DNA of 64,000 bases from Alopecurus myosuroides (lineage: Eukaryota; Streptophyta; Magnoliopsida; Poales; Poaceae), in NCBI GenBank assembly GCA_028641055.1, contig CM054060.1:204872445-204936444 (forward strand), read 5' to 3'. Under the pieces are notes generated by a model. That model was not told the origin of the DNA, searched no databases, and saw only the letters and a list, made by a program, of their open reading frames with translations. Below, in pieces: positions 55,736 through 64,000 of the stretch. The translations under genes and the position numbers were made by a program. Each line of letters starts with the position of its first letter. The first letter of the stretch is position 1.

Positions 55736-58700
55736 CTACTCGTCAGCAGCCTCGTCAAACTCCACGTAGTAGCCGTCACCTGGATCCTCGTAAGCGTAGT
55801 CTGTGGAAACCACAGCCCCAAAGGGGTCAGTACATAGACGTACTGGCAAGCAAGACTCACAGTTCACCAAAGTATAGCCCGTCAACACAAGCACAGATGA
55901 CTTGGGTGCAACGGAGAGAAAGGGTACATAAGATGCTGCAACTGGCTGCGTTAACCAACTACAGAGATTCTATCACTTCCAACTATTAGAAAGGGGATAA
56001 GATCGAGTGTTGTAACCAACTGAAAGATAACTTCAAACAAACCCATCCTGGATCTCGCCCCTTATCCAAAGAAGCAATCCGAGGATAACTCACACAGTTG
56101 GATTAAGATGAAACAAGTTATTGTGACAATAATCCTATTACTAGTCAAATTGATAATCATGGGGATGTGAGATTATGAATCATTAGGTTTAAGTTGTCCT
56201 GAGTACTTGTTAGCCAGTACTTTCACCAAGTTAACCATAACCGCGGAAAACACGGCTTCTCGAGAAGATTATCCCTGCAGGGTTGCACCAATTTGGCCGT
56301 ACACGTATGAATAACCCGCCAGATGGGATGCCTCCCACCAAGCGGGGCACTCAACACAACTCAACTCTTCTTCGCATCAAGCCCAAAGCACCTTGGGCGC
56401 ACGGCTAATCGAGCCCAGAAGAAAATGGACCCTCATAGCACTCTAAGAATGTGTCCCCCTATATGCCGACTACAAAAGTTCCACCCTGTGCTGGGCTCGC
56501 AAAAACATGCATGCGGCAAATAGAAAGCACGAACTAAATGAGATGATTTGGACGAGATGCGAATCGAATCAAATTGAGGGGGGCTCCCATACTCGCTTCC
56601 CACATGCGGGTAGTGCGCTCATCATGGATCAGTAGACAAGACCCTTTTCCTATTAGGGTCGACACTAGCAGGCCTCAAAACCACACAGGGCCTCCTGCCG
56701 GTGCCTTATCATCAAATTATTATTCAGTAATAACATTAGCATGATTGATTGATTGATTGAACATCGAGCCCTCAGAACATAATGAAATATAGTAACTGGA
56801 AGTAACGGGTAACAGACTCGAGCAAAACAACCTAAGCATACTAGTAAGACACTGGCTCAATCAATAGGGTTGTAGAAGGGGTGGTGAGGCCATATCAGGG
56901 TTAAAGGATTCATGTGATAGGTTCGTAACAGAATCAACTACCACTAAGGCTAGCAGAAATAGATAACGGAAAGTATCGGTAACCAGGGTTGAAAGGAACA
57001 CAATGGTTCATGTGAGTGATAACTTGCCTGCGAACTCAGCAGCCTGGTACTGAGCTAGATCCTCAGAAGGGGTGCTGTAAAGATCGTCTGTCTCTACGTC
57101 GTCGTCTATTCGAGAAGAAGCAAACAAACAAAACAGGAATGTAAACAATCATTTTCATGGCATTGTGCACAATCAAGATGATGCATGACAAATTAATGGT
57201 TGCATCAAAATAAACTAGCTAACATGATAACACAATTTAGATGGACCCCTATGCTATTTTGAGTGGCATATGGGAAAGGGTCCATAATTAAGTGGAACAA
57301 ATGATTTACCATTAATTATTATGTGGAAGTTGTTAGCATGATGCATGCATGATGGTAACAACAAAATAACAACAAATAGCAATGATAGATGCAAGTAATA
57401 AAAGGATTGAACAAGTTTTGGAAATCATTTATTAAGGTTGGAAAGTTTGGTTACTTAAACATGTCACACAAGCAATTATTGTTTTCATCAATTTAAAGTG
57501 TGCAAAACAATTAACAAAATTTATATTTGAGAAGAACATCAAATTTTAGTTGGATTACATGTTTCAAATATTGAAATTTTAATTAGGATGAATTTATTAT
57601 GAATTAAACAATATTGAACAAGTTTTAATTGAATTTAGAACAAGTGTGAATTTTATTTGAATTTTATTTGTTCAAATCATAAATTCAAATTCACATTTGA
57701 AGAGTTCACACTTTGATGGTTTGAAAACATATGTTGCATGTTCAAAAATATTTTATTCTGAGTAAGTTATGATTTTTATCAAATTTAAATGAATTAAACA
57801 AGTATTAAATTATTTAGGCAATTTAAATTATTCAAACAATGAAACAAATTTTATATTTGAATAGGATATTCAAAATGGTATGAAAAACATAGTTTATTTG
57901 CCTTGTTTGGAATTAGTATGAATTATTTATGAATTATTGCAAATTATATTTGAATTACTCAAATTTGAATTTTAAATGCATTTTGAAAATTCAAAACAGG
58001 AAACAAAGGTTACCAAAAGGTAGACAATTGAATTTAGACCAGTGTGGATATTTTATTTTTATTTTCTAGAGTTATGAAATAAAAGTTATAAGCAAAATAA
58101 AACTAGGGACCAATCTGTGATTTAATTGGACCTAGACTTGATTACAGAAAGTTTAAAATTCGTTTTATACACACGGGAGATACACCCTGTTACTGCCAGG
58201 GGGGCCCAAGCATTGCCGTGCTTGCGTGGCCACACGAGTGACTGACAGGGGGCCCTCCCTGTCAGTACTCCGTCGGAAAAAAGAGGGGATTTAATCCCAG
58301 GTGCCAGGGATCGAACCCAGCACCTCGCCCTCGCGCACAAGGGACTGAACCACTGCGCTGCGCTGCGGTTGTTATCTGTATACGCGACGCAGTAAGGTTG
58401 TATTTCAATACTGCAGTTAACTGAACCCAACTGACGCGCTAGAACCTGAACTTCGTCAGAGATAACAACAGATGCTCACCGGCGGGAAATCGGTGGCCGT
58501 GCTCGAGCTGGTGGTGCTGCTGTGGTGAGGATGGATGCGAACGTGTGCGCGTGTGCAGCAGAGGCACAGAGAGGGAAGGAGGGAGGAGAACGGTGGAGCA
58601 GAAGGTGGGCGACGGCGAGACGGTGACCGCGGCGGAGACGAGGACGGCGGCGTCGTCCTGGCTGCTCTCCGGGCTCCCTCGGGTGTTCAAGCGGTAGCTG

Positions 58701-58762
58701 GGAGAGTGGTGGTGCGTTTCCAGCACTCAGGTGAGTGTGTGCGTGGCTACGGTGGTGGCCAT
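55736..58762 (-). CDS. Candidate split acidic ORF inside T2 LTR
   Basis: Minus strand. Exon 2 (57105-57028, 78 nt) encodes DDVETDDLYSTPSEDLAQYQ and a short tail, preceded by TCTCGAATAG and followed by GCAAGT. Exon 3 (55800-55736, 65 nt) encodes YAYEDPGDGYYVEFDEAADE-TAG, preceded by GTTTCCACAG. Candidate exon 1 (58762-58480) starts at the first ATG after the TATA box (MATTVATHTLT), is interrupted by TGA at codon 12, then stays open to the GTGAGC donor in the phase needed by exon 2. Lengths and phases equal those in T1 and the solo LTR. The product would be a small protein with an acidic, Tyr-containing C-terminus; nothing is known of its role. Confidence 0.5.
58277..58359 (-). ncRNA. tRNA-like (Pol III A/B-box) module in T2 LTR
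   Basis: Minus AGCGCAGTGGTTCAG at 58359 (a good tRNA A-box/D-arm match), GGTTCGATCCC starting at 58317, 42 nt on, and TTTTTT at 58282-58277. This is the best A box of the three LTRs. Confidence 0.48.
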
Positions 58763-58899
58763 TGACGGGGTTTCAGAGGTGCTGTCGCCGGTGAGAAAAG
58801 CAGCGAGGAAATCCGGCGAGAGGGAGAGGAGTGGCGGCGGATCCGAGGGGGAATAGGAACCCTAGGCTCTAGGGCACGGCGCCAGGGGCCTAGGTGGTA

Positions 58900-58905
58900 C
58901 TTATA
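58900..58905 (-). promoter_or_regulatory. Candidate TATA box, T2 LTR
   Basis: Minus TATAAG in GCCCTATAAGTACCACC, 138 bases before the first ATG (58762). Confidence 0.6.
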
Positions 58906-59885
58906 GGGCGCGGGGGAGCTCCCTGGCCGTCGAGCGCCGCCGTACGCCGACGTGGCGGCCTCGGATGGCTGCCGTACCTCAAACAGAAGGCGTGCACGCT
59001 TTACGAAGCGGTACGCGCGCGCGTAAGCGGGCTGGGCTGCGCGCTGGTTAGGTTTAGGTGGGCTGGGTCGCGCTTAGCTGCCGCGCGCGCAGTAGTTTTT
59101 CTCTTTTTCTTTTTCTGTTTTATATTTTTTTTTTTTGCAGAAAACAGATTTGCAAGAATTTGATAGGGTTTTGTTTATTAAAAATTCTAGAAAAATTTAT
59201 GGGACCATGTTAGCTCAAAAGCTAACAGTTGGCAAATAGGTTTTTGAAAATTCAACTTTTACATTGCTGTTTGGAAAATAAGCCAATTTAGATGATTTTT
59301 TGAATATTTAAAATGATTAATAAAATCAACCTTTTAATAAGGTGACCCAAAAGAATTAATTGGGAACAAGGAATGAGAGAAAGTTTTGGTTATTATTTTT
59401 ATAGTTTTCAAATTGGTTCTGTTTGAAAATATTTGATTTGAATTGGAATATTTTGTTAATTAATATAGAAACAACAATTTAATAGGGTGAACCCTATTAT
59501 TAGTTGGATTAGAATTATTGGAATGGTTTGATATTTTATAATTTCCAAATGAGGTGTTGTTGAATTTGAGTTTGAGTTTGAAAACAATTTGGGAATTATT
59601 TATTTGAAATAAAAGCACCATTTTATCAAGTGATCCATAATGAGAATTATGACAACAAATAGATGGTTTTTATTTGTGATTTTTATTTCAAATGTTGTAA
59701 CAGAGCAAGTATGAAAATAACCATTTGAAATTGTTTGAGTTTGATTATGAAAACAATATAAAACAGATGGAAAAGAAATAGTAACAAATGCAAACAAATA
59801 ATTAAACATGATGACATGATGCAATACTTGAATTAAAACAAGAAACAAAACATTCTAAGGGATATTTCATACCTGGGATGTTACA

Positions 59886-59903
59886 AAACGCCCCCCTTGA
59901 AGG
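59886..59903 (-). other. T2 polypurine tract
   Basis: Minus CCTTCAAGGGGGGCGTTT directly before the LTR start at 59885, 19 bases after the pol stop. Confidence 0.88.
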
Positions 59904-59922
59904 AATCGCGCCCCGAGATTCC

Positions 59923-62900
59923 TTACTGAGAAGTGAAAAGGTCCGGATACTTCTTGCGAAGATCCTCTTCGGTCTCCCACGTTGCCTCTTTATCGGAATG
60001 ATCCGACCATTGCACTTTCAAGAACTTGGTGCTCTTGTTGCGAGTCTTACGCTCGGTCTCATCGAGAATACGAATAGGGTGCTCCTCATAAGATAGATCA
60101 TCTTGCAGTTCAATGGAATCATGATCAACTGCACGATCTGGATCTTTGAAACACTTCTTGAGCTGGGACACGTGGAACACATCGTGCACCTTGGATAGTT
60201 TTTCTGGTAGTTCAAGACGATAAGCATTTTCTGCCCGCCTTGAGAGAATGTTGAAAGGACCAATGTATCTTGGTGCAAGCTTTCCTTTGACACCAAAACG
60301 ATGAGTGCCTCTGAGGGGAGTTACACGGCGATATGCTTTGTCACCAGGTGCATAGCTCATATCCCTGTGCTTGCTATCATAATAGCTCTTCTGACGAGAC
60401 TGAGCAATCCTGAGATTGTCACGAATGATACGAACTTTCTCCTCGGCTTCCTTAACAATGTCAGGGCCTAAGAGTGAACGTTCACCAGCTCCAGACCAAT
60501 TGATTGGACTCCTGCATCTGCGACCATACAGTGCCTCAAATGGTGCCATGCCTAGGCTTGCCTGGTAGCTGTTGTTGTAGGAGAATTCAGCATATGGAAG
60601 GCAATCCTCCCATTTCATGCCAAAGGAGAGACCACATGCTCTGAGCATATCCTCGAGAATCTGATTGACTCTTTCGACTTGCCCCTGAGACTGAGGGTGA
60701 TAAGCTGTGCTGAACAGAAGTTTGGTGCCCAATGCTTCTTGAAAGCTTTTCCAGAAATGAGAAGTGAAGATACTTCCACGGTCTGAGCTTATTTCCAATG
60801 GAACACCATGAAGGGGAACAACCTTTGCTGTGTAGAGCTCTGCTAACTGGCTAGCTGAGATAGTTTCTTTGACAGCAAAGAAGTGAGCTACCTTAGTGAG
60901 ACGATCAATAACAACGAAGATTGCATCGTTGCCCTTTTTGGACCTTGGAAACCCAGTAACGAAGTCCATTTCAATCATGTCCCACTTCCACTCAGGAATT
61001 TTCAGAGGTTGTAGTAGACCGGCTGTTTTCTGATGGACTGCCTTAACACGTTGACAAACGTCGCATTCAGAAACGTATTGAGCAATTTTACGTTTCATGC
61101 CAGGCCACCAATACAGAGTCTTGAGATCCTGGTACATCTTTGTACTTCCAGGGTGGATGGAGAGAGGAGTTTCATGAGCCTCCTTGAGAATCACATCTTT
61201 GAGGCTTTGAATCTGAGGAACTGCAATGCGTCCTTCGAAGAACACAGTTCCCTTGTCATCAATTGAGAAAGACTTGAATTTATCATTGCCTTCCTTGATG
61301 TGCTCTACAATCTTCTTGATTTCAGTATCACGAAGTTGTTCAGAATGAATCTTGTCCTCGAGAGTTGGACTGGTTGTCAAGCTAGCAAGGTAACCTTGAG
61401 GGACGAGACCAAGGTTCAGTTTCTGGAATTCTTCATGAAGTGGAGGTTGGCTTTCCATGATCATGAGATTATTGCAATAGGATTTGCGACTGAGAGCATC
61501 GGCCATAACATTAGCCTTGCCTGGAGTGTAAGAAATGGTGAGATCAAAGTCTTTAATCTTTTCAATCCATCTCCTTTGCCTGAGGTTCAGATCTGGCTGA
61601 GTGAAGATGTATTTCAGACTCTTATGATCGGAAAAGATTTCAGTTTTGTTACCCAACAAGTATTGTCTCCATTTCTTGAGGGCAAACACAACTGCTGCAA
61701 GTTCAAGATCATGTGTGGGATAGTTTTGCTCATGTGGGTTCAACTGACGTGAAGCATAAGCCACAACTTGACGTTCTTGCATAAGAACTGCCCCCAGACC
61801 TTGGAGAGATGCATCGCAGAATATCTGGAAAGGTTTGGTAGTATCTGGGCCAACCAAAACTGGGGTGGAAGTGAGTTTAGTCTTCAAGAGATTGAAACTT
61901 TCATCACACTGTGGAGTCCAAACGAACTTCTTGTCCTTCTTGGTGAGATCAGTGAGAGGTTTGGCAATCTTGGAAAAGTTTTGGACGAAACGACGGCAAT
62001 AGCTAGCCAAGCCAAGAAAACTTCTGACTTGCTTCACCGTCTTAGGGGGTTTCCAGTCAACAATTGCCTTAACCTTTTCAGGATCAATGGCTATGCCTTT
62101 GGCAGAGATGATATGACCAAGATATGCAACTTCTGGAATCCAGAACTCACATTTAGAGAACTTGGCATATAGACGATGCTCGCGAAGTTTCATGAGAGTG
62201 AGACGAAGGTGTTCTCCATGCTCTTCCTCGGATTTTGAGTAGACTAGAATGTCATCAAGATATACCACAACGAACTTGTCGAGGTATTCATGGAAGACAG
62301 AATTCATGAGTCTTGAGAACGTTGTCGGTGCATTGGTGAGACCAAAGGACATGACGGTGTATTCATATAGACCGTAACGAGTGGTGAAAGCTGTCTTAGG
62401 AATATCTTCCTTTCTGATCTTTATTTGATGGTACCCCATCCTCAAGTCCAACTTTGAGAATATTGAGGCTCCAGCAAGTTGATCAAAAAGATCATCGATA
62501 CGAGGAATTGGATACTTGTTCTTGATGGTTTTCTCGTTGAGAGGACGATAGTCAACCACGAGTCTTTTTGTTTGATCCTTCTTGGCAACAAACAGAGTTG
62601 GGAAACCCCAAGCGGAGGAACTAGGCTGAATGTAACCTTTCTCCATGTACATATCGATTTGCTCCTTCAACAATTTCAGTTCAGGAGGAGCTATCTTGTA
62701 TGGATGCTTAGAGATTGGAGCAGTACCTGGCTCAAGCTCGATCACGAACTCAACTGCTCTGTCCGGAGGCATCCCTGGCAACTCTTCTGGAAAGACGTCA
62801 GGGAATTCACAAACCACCGGAACATTTTCAATTGCAGGAAGGGGTTTAGCATCGAGGTTGAACAGCTGAACATAACTTGATCCATAAGGAGAATAGACTA

Positions 62901-64000
62901 TCTGGCCTGAAGTGTGGGAGAGAGTTATTGACTTTTGAGCACAGTCAATTTTTGCTTTGTGGGTCTTCAACCAATCCATACCCAGAATGACATCAATGTC
63001 AGAATTTCCCAGCAACATGAGTGAAGCAAGGAATATGCGACCTCCAATTAGGATCTGATTGTCCATGCTTATCTTGGAAGTCAACATTTGCGGTCCCGGA
63101 GAGTGAACAGTCATTTGATTGCTTAGCGGAACCAGAACTAGGTTGTATGCTTTTGCAAAAATCTTTGACACAAAAGAATGCGATGCTCCGGTATCAAACA
63201 ACACTCTAGCTGGAATAGAGTTTACGGGTAATATACCGAGAACGACGTCAGCAGCTTCCTCAGCTTTGTCGGCCTTGATATGGTTCACCCTCGCGGTCCT
63301 CCCGACAGGCCTGTTGTTGGAGTTGAAGGCTTTAGCCGGGGGAGCACGAACCATTGCCTGGTTGGTGTTGGGGCGAGGAGGTGGTGGAGGTAGCTGCCTC
63401 TGAGTGCACTTATCAGCGTAGTGTCCGGTCTCCTTGCACTTGTAGCAAGTGACGACACGAGGAGGACCTGGCCTTGGCTGCCCCATTGGAACCCTCTGAC
63501 CCTGCATCTGAGATGGGTTGGGTGGGCGGGGACCAAAGCCTGGAGAAGCTTGGGCATTTGGAGCCCGAGTGACAGCACCATTTGGCACCCAGATGCGGCG
63601 CTTTTGCGGAGGGGTGGTCATGTTGGAGGAGGAACCACCCTCACGCGAGTGCTTACGGGACTCCTCGAACGCCTTGCGCCCATTCTCCTCATTGAGCGCG
63701 GTGTTCACGAGCTCCACGAAGTCCTTGCACTTGATGTTGGTGAGAGCGTACTTCAGTTCCGGGTTAAAACCTCGGCGGACCCTTGCCATCTTCTTGGCTT
63801 CAGTGGACACCTCGTCACCAGCGTATCGAGCGAGACGATTGAACTCGTTCTGGTAGCCGAGGACGTCCAGCTCGCCCTGTTTGAGAGAGCAGAATTCCTC
63901 ACGCATCCTTTCCATGAGACCATCTGGGATGTGGTGCTTCAGGAAGGCTTCCTTGAAACAGCCCCAGGTGATAGGATATCCAGCTCTCATGGTCTGATAG
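59923..64000 (-). CDS. gag-pol: T2 gag-pol polyprotein, partial, apparently intact
   Basis: Open from the window edge to TAA at 59923, over 1355 codons. Counting from the Met at 63990: Gag core (residues 1-75), zinc knuckle [14 protein letters not shown] (about 182-195), protease with FDTGASHSF (about 264-272), RT with YLDD (577-580), RNase H with FCDAS (about 724), integrase HHCC finger (about 940-980), integrase Asp (about 1008), Asp in SSDRGS (about 1070) and Glu in GQVERVNQ (about 1106). A chromodomain (about 1300-1353, [25 protein letters not shown]) ends just before the stop. gag and pol share one frame, normal for this lineage. The protein makes particles, copies RNA to DNA and integrates it. 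The true start lies right of the window; 63990 is only an internal Met. Confidence 0.96.
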   Translation of the reverse strand, partial: YQTMRAGYPITWGCFKEAFLKHHIPDGLMERMREEFCSLKQGELDVLGYQNEFNRLARYAGDEVSTEAKKMARVRRGFNPELKYALTNIKCKDFVELVNTALNEENGRKAFEESRKHSREGGSSSNMTTPPQKRRIWVPNGAVTRAPNAQASPGFGPRPPNPSQMQGQRVPMGQPRPGPPRVVTCYKCKETGHYADKCTQRQLPPPPPRPNTNQAMVRAPPAKAFNSNNRPVGRTARVNHIKADKAEEAADVVLGILPVNSIPARVLFDTGASHSFVSKIFAKAYNLVLVPLSNQMTVHSPGPQMLTSKISMDNQILIGGRIFLASLMLLGNSDIDVILGMDWLKTHKAKIDCAQKSITLSHTSGQIVYSPYGSSYVQLFNLDAKPLPAIENVPVVCEFPDVFPEELPGMPPDRAVEFVIELEPGTAPISKHPYKIAPPELKLLKEQIDMYMEKGYIQPSSSAWGFPTLFVAKKDQTKRLVVDYRPLNEKTIKNKYPIPRIDDLFDQLAGASIFSKLDLRMGYHQIKIRKEDIPKTAFTTRYGLYEYTVMSFGLTNAPTTFSRLMNSVFHEYLDKFVVVYLDDILVYSKSEEEHGEHLRLTLMKLREHRLYAKFSKCEFWIPEVAYLGHIISAKGIAIDPEKVKAIVDWKPPKTVKQVRSFLGLASYCRRFVQNFSKIAKPLTDLTKKDKKFVWTPQCDESFNLLKTKLTSTPVLVGPDTTKPFQIFCDASLQGLGAVLMQERQVVAYASRQLNPHEQNYPTHDLELAAVVFALKKWRQYLLGNKTEIFSDHKSLKYIFTQPDLNLRQRRWIEKIKDFDLTISYTPGKANVMADALSRKSYCNNLMIMESQPPLHEEFQKLNLGLVPQGYLASLTTSPTLEDKIHSEQLRDTEIKKIVEHIKEGNDKFKSFSIDDKGTVFFEGRIAVPQIQSLKDVILKEAHETPLSIHPGSTKMYQDLKTLYWWPGMKRKIAQYVSECDVCQRVKAVHQKTAGLLQPLKIPEWKWDMIEMDFVTGFPRSKKGNDAIFVVIDRLTKVAHFFAVKETISASQLAELYTAKVVPLHGVPLEISSDRGSIFTSHFWKSFQEALGTKLLFSTAYHPQSQGQVERVNQILEDMLRACGLSFGMKWEDCLPYAEFSYNNSYQASLGMAPFEALYGRRCRSPINWSGAGERSLLGPDIVKEAEEKVRIIRDNLRIAQSRQKSYYDSKHRDMSYAPGDKAYRRVTPLRGTHRFGVKGKLAPRYIGPFNILSRRAENAYRLELPEKLSKVHDVFHVSQLKKCFKDPDRAVDHDSIELQDDLSYEEHPIRILDETERKTRNKSTKFLKVQWSDHSDKEATWETEEDLRKKYPDLFTSQ

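Larger units (their letters stand above)
55261..59885 (-). repeat. T2 3' LTR (4625 bp)
   Basis: Minus TGTAACATCCCAGGTATGAA (59885) to GGGTGCGACA (55261). It contains, in minus order, an AT-rich U3, the TATA box at 58905-58900, candidate exon 1 (58762-58480), the tRNA-like module (58359-58277), an AT-rich intron-like part, exon 2 (57105-57028), exon 3 (55800-55736) and the hairpin (55475-55439). Confidence 0.93.
55261..64000 (-). mobile_element. T2: chromodomain gypsy element, minus strand (runs off window)
   Basis: The 3' LTR (55261-59885), PPT and an open gag-pol frame reaching the window edge. gag-pol is close to that of T1 (long stretches identical), but the LTR shares only termini, exons, tRNA-like module and hairpin clearly. 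All catalytic motifs are intact, so T2 is the best candidate for a recently active element here. The 5' half of gag, PBS and 5' LTR are right of 64000. Confidence 0.93.

Noticed and set aside
59923..63990. Many short plus-strand frames opposite T2 gag-pol and minus-strand frames opposite T1 pol
   Set aside because: Shadows of the long conserved pol frame; no independent signals.
1..64000. CRISPR arrays, bacterial operons, phage or plasmid features, host protein genes
   Set aside because: Nothing of the sort is visible. All structure is explained by plant LTR retrotransposons.

Overview
The window is wholly transposable-element DNA from a large plant genome. I see no host gene, host tRNA or rRNA. 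Ty3/gypsy elements are nested inside one another, and several features point to a Triticeae grass (wheat, barley, rye or Aegilops type). These are LTRs that begin TGATACGT and end ATCA, a primer-binding site exactly complementary to the 3' end of plant tRNA-Asp, Athila-like Gag/ORF1 proteins typical of those genomes, and chromodomain gypsy elements with LTRs of about 4.5 kb. Family names are my recognition from memory and are tentative. Boundaries rest on TG..CA termini, 5-bp target-site duplications (TSDs), PBS and PPT positions seen directly.

Left block (1-5195). A minus-strand gypsy element (Gag at 1-422, PBS, LTR 530-2046) is inserted in the gag of an older minus-strand gypsy element (gag remnant 2047-2878, PBS, LTR 2943-3526). 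Unclassified AT-rich DNA follows.

Backbone (5196-37649). A minus-strand chromovirus resembling the CRM lineage (3' LTR 5196-5803, IN/RNase H 6027-7765, RT 37152-37649) was split by a plus-strand chromodomain element at 7766-37151 (TSD TAAAC). I call that element T1. T1 has LTRs of 4456 bp and 4453 bp (net), a tRNA-Met PBS, an extra 271-aa ORF upstream of gag, and a gag-pol frame. A solo LTR of the same superfamily (14753-19173, TSD GGTGC) interrupts gag-pol. A 10-kb element with a wrecked pol (26634-36686, TSD GGACC; element D) interrupts the 3' LTR.

Right block (37650-64000). An Athila-like LTR (X1) sits in the chromovirus RT. A related, apparently non-autonomous element (X, from 38732) sits in X1. 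X carries an 865-bp solo LTR (TSD ACACG), a second Athila-like element that lacks RT and integrase (Z, 44364-53992, TSD ACATC), and, in its 5' LTR, a minus-strand chromodomain element (T2, 55261 to beyond the window) with an open gag-pol frame.

The most unusual signals lie inside the 4.4-4.6 kb LTRs of T1, the solo LTR and T2. (a) All carry exons of exactly 78 and 65 nt with matching phase, encoding a conserved acidic C-terminus and separated by an intron with a GCAAGT (GC-AG) donor. (b) Inside the upstream intron all carry an A-box/B-box pair exactly 42 nt apart followed by a T run, the geometry of a tRNA gene or SINE. (c) All carry a 37-nt hairpin with TTGACGTAC/GTACGTCAA arms near the LTR 3' end. 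These features persist although much of the surrounding LTR sequence has diverged.
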